Assembly: GCA_014058105.1 (NCBI GenBank)
Contig: JACGCM010001844.1
Location: 2,666,001-2,730,000, forward strand
Source: Kingdonia uniflora
Lineage: Eukaryota > Streptophyta > Magnoliopsida > Ranunculales > Circaeasteraceae
DNA length: 64,000 nt
Direction of reading: 5' to 3'
Under the pieces are notes generated by a model. That model saw only the letters and a program-made list of their open reading frames with translations. It ran no database searches and was not told where the DNA came from. Positions 56,095-64,000 of the stretch are shown here, piece after piece (within the stretch, counting starts at the first letter, position 1; every line of letters starts with the position of its first letter). A program made the translations under genes and the position numbers.

Positions 56095-56434
56095 ATGGTT
56101 AAAGGTAGCCCTCTCTCTACACTCTAGAACAGTAACATTTCTCCCTCTAAAGCAACACAATCCCAACATTCCTAACAATGCCCAAATCCTCATCAGATAA
56201 CAACTCAGGCCAACAACACATATTAGCGCCACCCACAATGATGATAGAGTTTTGCCCATCAGATTGAAGCATCACCACAACATGACCAGTGGGCACACAA
56301 TTCATAGTATTCAAATAATCTAACTTTATCCCCATCATTTTCCAGCGCCTCAGTAATCTATTTCCCATGAGCATCCTCACCAACTTGACCCACAAAATAA
56401 GTAATAAATCAATGATTATATTTAGCCCAAGCAA
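56095..56434 (-). pseudogene. Ribokinase exon fragment
   Basis: Reads KLDYLNTMNCVPTGHVVVML, QSDGQNSIIIVGGANMCCWP and ELLSDEDLGIVRNVGIVLL, a PfkB-family ribokinase stretch (the V-x-TGHA-V and N-S-I-I-V-GGAN motifs). Upstream, in another frame and with a stop, the G-x-VGEDAHG box is visible, and a stop replaces Q before REI. One small indel and two stops show decay. Isolated fragment. Confidence 0.75.
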
Positions 56435-57229
56435 GCATTTCTCTCTTATCTTTCAGCCCTAGACATTTGGAACAAGCCAATCTCTGAAGCAAGTATCTCA
56501 TGTTATAAATTAACCACCATCTATAGACCAACAACGTTCTGAAATTAAGAAAGGATAACCAAACACCTTAAAGTTAGATATGACATCCATAAGACTCAGC
56601 CTTGAATCCCTTCTCCTCTTTCCTCTACTATAACCAAAAATTAGCATCTTCTTTAATAATTAAACGACTTCACCTTGAACACCAAATCGTTGAACAACCC
56701 AATTCATATTGAAGCTCTATTGCACATCTCTATTCAGATCTCTATATCGCACCAATTATGTCGCCCCTCTTTTTCTCTCTCTCTAGAATAATAACACCAC
56801 ACTCCACCATGGCAACCTTAATCTCCTTAAGACTCTCTTCTCTAATAACTACAGATCAAATCTATAAAATAGATGTGTGTGGTTATCCAATGGAACGGTA
56901 CTATGATAGCTACAACGAAGCCTACCCGATACGGGTTAAATGGTGCTCTAATGTTTCCTGTTGACGGTAAGTCCAAAAACCATACTAAGAATTCTAACAT
57001 AAAATAATGAAACACAAGATACGATGTCAAAGAAAAATACGGATGCATAATTATTTATTTAAATAAAGAAAAAAAATTTGGGATATTACACTCATTCATC
57101 GAGCTGCATCCAAACATTATCGAACATATAGTTTAATCCCACAATAATCATTTCAATAAAAATGTAGAATTCCATCAATTAGTTAAGAAAGAGAGAGAAA
57201 GAGAGACCTGGTTCGCTAGGGAGCCGTTG
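56435..57229. other. Spacer between ribokinase fragment and copia LTR
   Basis: AT-rich, no supported coding region. The final bases CGTTG (57225-57229) would be the copia target site. Confidence 0.5.
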
Positions 57230-57480
57230 TGTTTCCTAAATCCTGCTCGATTAAAGAACAAAACAATTAGGGATTATAGAAACTAATACAAAGAATAAAA
57301 GATTCTAGAAGGACTAACTTTATTATTATTCGATCATTACAATGGAAGAAGACCTTCTCCTAATATAGTTATAATTACTTGGGCACTAAGTAAGAATATC
57401 CTATATTTAGAGAATTCTATATTTAGTATATATCCTATATTGGGTATATTCTATATTCAACATATATTCTATATTCAACA
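57230..57480 (-). repeat. 3' LTR of the copia element
   Basis: In minus reading it starts TGTTGAATATAGAATATATG directly after the purine tract and ends at GGAAACA. Several TCTATATT/ATATAGAAT repeats (57395-57480) fill the U3 part. 251 bp; the left border is set from the TGTT/AACA ends. Confidence 0.75.
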
Positions 57481-57487
57481 CTCCCCC

Positions 57488-59089
57488 TCAAGATGGAGCA
57501 TAGATGTCAATCATGCCTAACTTGTCAATCATGTCGCTAAATATTTGTCCACAAATTTTTTTCGTAAGAATATCTGCAAGTTGATCTTCTGACTTCACGA
57601 ATAGAAAAGATATACACCTTTTGTTAATATTTTCTCTGATAAAGAACCGATCCACTTCAACATGTTTCATACGGTCATGTTGAATTGGATTATGTGCAAT
57701 CATAATCCCTGCTTTATTGTCACAGTGTAGATCCATTGCTTTCATGAGTTAAAATCCAAGATTCTTCAATATATTCCGTATCCATAGTAGTTCACATACT
57801 CCATGAGCCATACCTCGAAACTCAGATTCTGCACTTGGTCTAGCAACAACCTTTTTCTTCTTAGCTCTAAATGTTACCAAATTCCCACATACAAATGTAA
57901 AATAGCCTGAGGTTGACCTCTTGTTCGTCATATCTCCTGCCCAATCTGCATCGGTGTATCCCATTACTTCCATATCACCACCTTTCCAGAATAAGAGACC
58001 TTTTCCCAGAGATTTTTTCAAGTACCTTAGTATTCGAAAGACCACCTTCATATGTTCTTCACTTGGATTATGCATGAATTGACTTATGACGCTAATGGCA
58101 TATGCAATATCCGGTCGAGTATCGGAGAGATAAATTAGTCTTCCCACTAAGCGTTGGTACCTTTCTTTGTCACATGGAACTTGGTCGGGAAACATTCCCA
58201 AGTGATGATTCGCTTCAATCGGTGTTTCTACCGGTTTGCAATCAAGCATCCCAATTTCTGTAAGAAGGTCTAATATATACTTTCGTTGAGACATGAAAAT
58301 ACCTTGACTTGATCTTGCAACTTCAATGCCTAAGAATTATTTTAACTGTCCCAAATCCTTTATCTCAAATTCCCGTGACAAATAGTTCTTGAGTACCTCC
58401 ATTTCTACTGAGTCATTTCCAGTAACAACCATATCATCAACATAAACAATAAGAACGATAAGCTTTCCTGACTTCCGTTTTATAAATAAGGTATGATCAG
58501 AATTACTTTGTCTATATCCAAATGCCTTCATGCTCTTCGAAAACTGTCCAAACCAAGCTCGTGGTGACTGTTTTAACCCGTACAATGCCTTATTTAATTT
58601 ATATATTTTTCCTCCTTCAAAATTCGTGACTCCAGGTGGTAACTCCATGTACACTTCTTCTTCTTCTAAGTCTCTATTGAGAAATGTATTCTTCACGTCA
58701 AACTGTTGTAATGGCCAACCTTGATTGGCTGCAAGAGAAATGAGTATACGAATAGTGTTTATCTTTGCTACTGGGGTGAAGGTCTCCCCGTAATCCATAC
58801 TATACGTCTGCGTATACCCTTTGACAACTAGTCTGGCTTTATACCTATCAATTCTTCCATCTGAATTTATCTTTACAGTAAAGATCCAACGACACCCAAC
58901 AATACGATATCTGTGGGGTTTATCAACAAGTTCCCAAGTGGAATTCTTCTGTAATGCATTCATCTCTTCATTTATGGCTTTCTTCCGTCGTGGATCTGAT
59001 AGTACTTCCTGCAAATTACAAGGAATAAATACAGAGGATAATTGATTCATAGTACATGTAAACGACTTAGCCAACCTATGGGTGGACAC
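57488..59089 (-). pseudogene. Copia reverse transcriptase and RNase H
   Basis: 58337-59089 starts the RT (EEMNALQKNSTWELVDKPH, RYKARLVVKGYTQTYSMDYG, LQQFDVKNTFLN) and keeps the catalytic YVDD (IVYVDDMVVTGN). 57749-58294 continues with RT thumb and RNase H (YTDADWAGDMTNKRSTSGY, with ARPSAESEFRG). 57488-57745 is the RNase H end (LHCDNKAGIMIAHNPIQHDR, LTKKICGQIF). Stops near 58295-58336 and 57746-57748 break the frame. D in the family's FDVK(N/T)AFL box is kept. Confidence 0.9.
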
Positions 59090-59445
59090 ATAATCAGAAA
59101 TTGGGTATTTGTCTTTGAAATTGATATCTGGTTCATAAGTAGATTTTGGAATACCTTTAGTAGGCCTTTCTGAACGTCTAGGTTGAATATCATTAACAGT
59201 GTTAGGATTTGGTAATACCTGAGGTTCGACATTCTACGGCAGTGCTTCGACAGATGGTATTAGAATGTTAGAGTCACGGGTAACTTCTACTACTTTAGCT
59301 TGATCTCTCCCTATCGTCTGATCCTCTCCATTCATATGAAGTTCATCTTCAATACCCTGATCTCCCCCTGTCATCTGCTCTGCTTCACTTTCCTTTTCAT
59401 CATCAGTTAGGTTACTACGCTTGTTCAAATTACTCGTCAAATCCT

Positions 59446-60450
59446 CTAGTTCCTGAAACATATCCCCAATAATAGGGAACTTTCCTTCACCATCATTATG
59501 TTTTTCCCCCTAAAGGGAAGATCCCACAAAATACGCCTCCAATTCTCGAAACAAATCATCCAAAGAGATATACACCTTCCCCTCCACAGGATCATAACAA
59601 CGATAACCCTTTTTAAAATCAACATATCCAAGAAAGACACACTTTCGAGCACAATGATCCAATTTTCTTCGCTGATGTTTAGGTATATGAACAAAGACAG
59701 TACATCCAAAAATACGTGGTTTTAGGTTTGGCATTGCAGGGATGGTGACAAGATCATGAAGATTTTGGAAGGGGGTCTGAAATTTAATGGACCCTAGATG
59801 GTGTGCGGTTTATCAAGTAAGCAGCAGATTTTAGCGCTTCTCCCCAATAATTCAATGGCATATTCATTCCAAAAAGAGATGCATGAACAACTTCGAACAG
59901 TTGTCTATTCATTTATTCAGTTAACCCATTTTGCTATGGGGTATAAACATTAGAGGTTTGATGTCAAATGCCGTTATTTGTCAAGAACTCCGACATGTCA
60001 TTACTAGTAAATTCTCTTCCATTATCAGATTGATACACTTGTATCTCTTTTGGAATTGGGTCAAAACCATCTGATAAATTTTTTAAATACTTTAAAGACT
60101 TCACTTTTATGGGTAATTAGGGATACCCACATCATACGAGTACACTTATCAATAATAATCACAAAATAACGAGCTCCAGACAATGAAGGAATACGTGCAG
60201 GACCCCATGCATCAGAGTGAACAATACTAAAAGGTTCTGAACTTTTATTAAAACTTGGAGAGTATGTAATACGATGACTCTTAGCGAGTTTACAAATATC
60301 ACACTTAAACTCTAAAATACTACAATTCGAAAATAACGATGAATTTAATTTCTGAAGATACCCGAAGGAGAGATAACCCAGTCGCCGATGTCATAACCAC
60401 ACATAAGCTTTTGCTTCTTCAATTCCTCCGACTTTATTATCCTGATAAAT
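59446..60450 (-). pseudogene. Copia integrase remnant
   Basis: 59510-59734 has the C-terminal copia integrase region (FGCTVFVHIPKHQRRKLDHC, KCVFLGYVDFKKGYRCYDPV). Upstream to about 60450, minus-strand text still shows fragments such as HCDSDAWGPARIPSLSG-like core and the HC-x-C end, but with many stops. Inactive. Confidence 0.7.
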
Positions 60451-60453
60451 TCT

Positions 60454-61023
60454 CTACTCTTCACTATTAGTCAGGTCCAAATAGTAGAGATTGCCTTTTC
60501 TAACACTACTATCAAGAACCTGCCGAATCACTATGTCCTGAAAAATGCAGAATTGAGGCCAAAATGTTACAGTACATGTAAGTGCAACATTGATCCTACT
60601 GACGGATAAAATATTATACTCTGGAGCAGGAACAATAAGGACAGAGTTTAATGTCAGGGATTTAGATATGTCAGTGGAACCTTCTCCAATTACCGGAGAG
60701 GAACCATCATTTACGGTATATATAGAGGTTTGGGTTGAAGGTGTAATGGATGAAAATATGCTAGAGTCGTTTACCATGTGATCTGATGCACCAATATCAA
60801 TTAAACAAGTATTATTCAAAGAATTTTCAACTAAAACACTACCTTTAGTTTTCATACCTGACTGGGCAATGTGAGAATTAGGGTTTGAGTTTGATGATAC
60901 CATTGTTGTATCATCATTGGAACTTATTGGTCGAACTGCTACAGTAATTTTCTGGTATCTGCTACAGTAACTTCGAACTGTTACAGTACTTCGAACACTA
61001 CTACTACAGTAATTTTTTGGCAT
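60454..61023 (-). pseudogene. Copia gag/protease remnant with repeat-derived N-terminus
   Basis: The open stretch contains the protease active site CLIDIGASDHMVNDSS (D-x-GAS-H-M; usual DSGAS) and ends near FQDIVIRQVLDSSVRKGNLY, the start of the integrase zinc region. Its first ~35 residues (rich in YCSS, TVTV) are translated from the short tandem repeat at 60934-61105, so the true gag has been replaced or expanded. Confidence 0.75.
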
Positions 61024-61105
61024 CTACTACAGTCTTCGAACTGATACAGCTACAGTAACTTCGAACTTCTACAGTAACCTTGAACTGTTACAGCTACAAT
61101 AACTT
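60934..61105. repeat. Tandem repeat of CTACAGTAACTTCGAA
   Basis: Imperfect units of about 18 bp, CTACAGTAACTTCGAACT with variants, occur about eight times in direct order. It lies at the broken 5' end of the copia element. Confidence 0.75.
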
Positions 61106-61198
61106 CGAACTTCGCAACATAATTAAGCTTCGTGACAGCAATTTGTAGCGGAATTCAATTCAATTCAATTTGAAAGAACCAGGTTCAATTATCGAACC

Positions 61199-61968
61199 TG
61201 TATGGGCTTATTTCTAATCCCTGTACTGAGTCCGATATTTGAACTCACATATCTTGAGTAAACATACTGATATCCAATCAAGGACTAAAAATAAGGAGAT
61301 CGTAATACAGGCTTCATCGTCTGCAGCTCAGGGATGACAAAACATCCAATAACATCGTACTGCAGAAAATACTCAGATATCTATCAATAGTTCTAATACA
61401 CGCGAACACTATTAGAGATCATATCTTTATCAACAGTTCGGTGATATCAAAGCATCCTGTGACTTCGCGCTACAGAAGATACTTCTCTACTTGTCAACAG
61501 GTCGTATACACGGGAGCATCATAGGAGATCGTATCTTCCCAACGGTCTGAAGACACAACTAAAGAATGTTAATAGATCCGCTATAGATCAACATGTATCA
61601 AGACGTTACAAAAGTCCGGCATGAAGACTCATCAAAACCCGATATTGTAACATTCCTCATCAATGTAACCAACGGTCATATTATAAGACCAATAAATAAG
61701 ACTAGATAGCTACAAATTAGGGAGGCTGCTCTGAGAACCTCTAGAGAGATCATTTCTACATCTCTCTCTCTCTTTGTAATAGCTAGCAGTCTAAATATAC
61801 CTCTCTTTTTCTTTCTAAAATCCTCAGGAGAGGTCATGGCTTTTAACCCATTCAAGGATTTTCCACGCTAAATCTAGTGTTGTTTGTTTCCTGTTCATAA
61901 CTAAACATACTAGATTCTGAAAGTATAAAATACTATCTTCGTGCAATACGAAAATAGGCTATTACATT
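61199..61968 (+). repeat. 5' LTR of the second Tat-like element
   Basis: Ends at ACA (61968) directly before the primer site. Contains a ~109-bp imperfect tandem duplication (61331-61439, 61440-61548) with shared ATCATATCTT/ATCGTATCTT and TACACGSGARCA text. A CTCTCTCTCTCTTTG tract (about 61760) marks a leader-like region. Start uncertain. Confidence 0.6.
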
Positions 61969-62043
61969 TGGCGTCGTCTGTGGAAAATGAAGATTACACT
62001 CAGCGTTCTCCAATCTAGTTTTTACCGCATTTATCTTTGAAAG

Positions 62044-62980
62044 ATGGCAAATCAAGATAAATCGTACCATGCCCTACCTGACGCTGCTGAAGGAGTGACG
62101 GATCTGCGAATGACTGTGCAGGCAGAAGCTGAGCGACGAATGGGGCTGGAGAAACAGCTCGCCAACATGCAGGATACTATCAGGGCACTCCAAGCTCAAA
62201 TAATGGCAAATCCTAGATAGCAGAACGCTCTGCCCTCCGCCTCGAGGATATTAGTCCATGATCGTCTGGGACATCGAGGCAGAAATACCGCGCTTCCTCA
62301 AATTCAGCAAGAACCAGTCCTGCCTCGGAGTCACATCAATCTACCATTACCCGCTGGAGCGGTAATAGATCTACAGCTACAAGAGGAGCAAAGCAGAGAA
62401 AAACCTCGAGTTTCAGTCTATGACCGGATGTGAGAAGTAATAGGAGAGCACAATCATGTGAAAGGACCAATAACAAGATGAGTTGTCACGTCTCGACAAT
62501 ACCTCACTCCAGAATAGGTGGACAAATGCATTAAAGAGCTCTTTGATGCTCAAATACTCTCTGGAAGGAGAAACTATGCAAGGTTGCAGAAGAGTCCGCT
62601 CGTACAAGAGTTGCTAGACGAAGAAGTACCAACTAATTTTCACACTCCAACGATTCAAAAATACGAGGGGGGGGGGGATCCTGTGGAACACGTCCGAGAA
62701 TTTTAAGATTCTTTGGGACTGTATTCCTCCTCTAACCACATCCTTTGCCGACTATTCCCGACAAGCTTAAAAGGTGAGCCTCTACGATGGTTTTACACAC
62801 TCGATGAAGGATCTATCCTCACCTTCGAGCAACTTTGCGAACTGTTCGTTAATAACTATTCACATAATAAAACAAGGAGGAAAGTTTTTACTCTTTGTTT
62901 AGTCTCAAGCAGGCACCAGGGGAAAGATTATAGACATTTACCTGAATTTTTTTTGGGCTAGCTCGAAAGCTCTGTAGGGG
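62044..62980 (+). pseudogene. Gag of the second Tat-like element
   Basis: ATG at 62044 opens a coiled-coil leader (AEAERRMGLEKQLANMQDTI) that stops at 62218. Further in frame or shifted, 62518-62706 has the gag core (VDKCIKELFDAQILS, VPTNFHTPTIQKYEGGGDPV) and 62713-62961 its continuation (CRLFPTSLKGEPLRWFYTLD, FEQLCELFVNNYS). Eleven consecutive G (62667-62677) encode the GGG part and are a likely slip site. Stops at 62218, 62431 and 62704 make it non-functional. Confidence 0.85.
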
Positions 62981-63706
62981 TCTGATCTTCGTTGAGAAGC
63001 GAAGATGGCTCTTACAACATGGAGGTCAACCTCTCATCAAAGATGTACAAGTATATGGCCTAAAAAGAGACTAATTAGAGATAAATACTTGCGTAGATGC
63101 CCGAATGTGACTCTCTACGACCTCTGATGAGGATTTTTAAACTGTGATTCTATAACTGATGAGTAATAATAAAGATCGAATACAGTTTGTAAGTGGTCGA
63201 AGGTAAAAAGCATATGAGAGACCAATTAATGTACCGTCCAATCCATTTGAGCTGACTGCTAGTCTCATCACACTTCTGCTATTCGAACGTTTAGTCGATG
63301 GGTATCTGCTATTATGTGCTGATCCATTCTCAAAGGTTTATCTACTGTCGAGGCTTGATTTTGAGTCGAAATAGTCTTCGATATGTTTGAGTAGGATACG
63401 AAGTAGACATCGAGTGAGGAGGTCGAAGGCTGCGAGTAGGCTACCAAATTCGCCCCCTCTCAGCAAGGGTCCCGAAGCCAAGTGGAAAGGCGTTTGCTGA
63501 GAAAACTATTATCTTGGAACCTGTTCTTGTTTGACCGTTGGTTTTCGGGAAAATAATAAAGTGGGGGGGGGGGGGAGGTAATTAAGAGGTGTAGGTGGGT
63601 AAAAGGTAATAAATGGGGTGAAGGCTATAAAAATTAGTTCTTGTACGGGGATTCTGTATCTTCTTCCATCTTCAACATTGCTTTGTTCTTCATTCTGAAT
63701 ATCTGA

Positions 63707-63901
63707 ATGGATAGCCCGCCCAATACCTATTATCAGAAGAGGATGGGGTTTGCCCATGATTGTCGTGTGGGGCTGAAAATGGCAGAGCTGCACATGAGGT
63801 TTTTTAGGCAACATGATCTGAATTGGAACATGCCAGATCTTGTGGACAAGAGGCCAGAGGAGTTCATTAATGGCAAACCGTACGCTTCTCTCTGGGAGTA
63901 A
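63707..63901 (+). CDS. Unrecognised ORF at right edge (possible first coding part)
   Basis: 64 codons: MDSPPNTYYQKRMGFAHDCR, then RFFRQHDLNWNMPDLVDKRP, ending PYASLWE-stop. After the stop the same frame stays open to the window edge (LRSHFMTKQKCNLFLIALAE). A TATA-like CTATAAAAATTA (about 63624) and a T/C-rich leader precede the ATG by ~75 bp. I do not recognise the protein. It could be part of the Tat-like element or a host gene start; the in-frame stop argues for a decayed copy. Confidence 0.3.
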   Translation: MDSPPNTYYQKRMGFAHDCRVGLKMAELHMRFFRQHDLNWNMPDLVDKRPEEFINGKPYASLWE

Positions 63902-64000
63902 TTGAGGTCGCACTTTATGACCAAGCAGAAATGTAATCTTTTCTTGATAGCATTAGCTGAAAGCCTTGTCTGTGCAGAGGAGATCATCGAGGTAGAATAT

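Larger units (their letters stand above)
57230..61140 (-). mobile_element. Ty1/copia retrotransposon lacking its 5' LTR
   Basis: On the minus strand: gag/protease (about 61023-60454), integrase (about 60450-59446), RT (59089-57749), RNase H (57745-57488), purine tract GAGGGGGAG, 3' LTR (57480-57230). Integrase before RT is the copia order. No second LTR or methionine-tRNA primer site was found to the right; Tat-like LTR sequence begins there instead, so the 5' end was probably lost when that element inserted or by deletion. All ORFs are broken. Confidence 0.85.
61199..64000 (+). mobile_element. Tat-like Ty3/gypsy element, 5' part (right end beyond or lost)
   Basis: LTR ending CTATTACA at 61968, primer-site box TGGCGTCGTCTGTGG (61971-61985), leader, then a degenerate gag (62044-62980). 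Relative of the element at 1-10077 by primer site and gag. After about 63000 the similarity to gag fades and no pol domain is visible before the window ends. The left LTR border is uncertain: TGTATGGGC at 61199 or TGTAGCGG at 61144. Confidence 0.65.

Noticed and set aside
53733..56434. A real gene cluster of ribokinase, carboxypeptidase and C2-like genes
   Set aside because: All are truncated, two have stops, and the rest of each gene is missing.
53144..57229. Helitron as carrier of the gene fragments
   Set aside because: I could not find a 3' hairpin followed by CTRR inserted between A and T; left as a possibility only.

Overview
The window is a plant nuclear (eudicot-type) chromosome segment dominated by transposable elements (TEs). 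Evidence: Ty3/gypsy and Ty1/copia polyproteins of plant type, plant hAT, Tourist, LINE and SINE elements, AT-rich spacers, and exon fragments of plant-specific families. The species cannot be named from the sequence. I see no bacterial gene, CRISPR array or operon.

Only two host genes look intact. One is a single-exon fasciclin-like arabinogalactan protein (18595-19362, +). The other is a G-box-binding bZIP factor of the bZIP16/68 type on the minus strand (start codon 48552-48550, stop 20881-20879). Its 12 coding exons total only 1242 nt (413 aa) but spread over 27.7 kb. Every exon has GT/AG borders and compatible phase, so the gene is assembled here with some confidence. Its introns hold solo LTRs, a TRIM-like element, a LINE with nested MITEs and a SINE, a gypsy derivative, a foldback repeat, a 3.6-kb LARD/TRIM and a 3.7-kb hAT transposon.

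Layout. 1-10077: Tat-like Ty3/gypsy element (minus) running off the left edge, with an antisense ORF, a hAT MITE inside its protease and a gene-carrying hAT inside its LTR; that hAT carries a CRINKLY4/ACR4 receptor-kinase fragment. 11325-17043: complete but mutated Ty3/gypsy element with tRNA-Met primer site and similar LTRs. 17044-20878: the fasciclin-like gene and spacers. 20879-48800: the bZIP gene. 49025-50629: hAT-like element with a Tourist MITE nested in it. 51550-52131: fragment resembling a PRCC-type proline-rich protein. 53144-56434: CACTA-like end followed by fragments of three unrelated genes (C2-like protein, serine carboxypeptidase-like, ribokinase), all on the minus strand. 57230-61140: copia element lacking its 5' LTR. 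61199-64000: second Tat-like gypsy element (plus) plus an unrecognised ORF at the right edge.

The most interesting content is repeat biology: nested insertions with readable target-site duplications (a relative insertion order can be read), TEs carrying host gene pieces, and a transcription-factor gene that kept perfect exons while its introns filled with TEs. I found no clearly new molecular system. The best candidates for undescribed biology are the ACR4-carrying hAT (7813-9699), the open segment inside the LARD at 35573-39146, and the three-gene fragment cluster at 53.7-56.4 kb.
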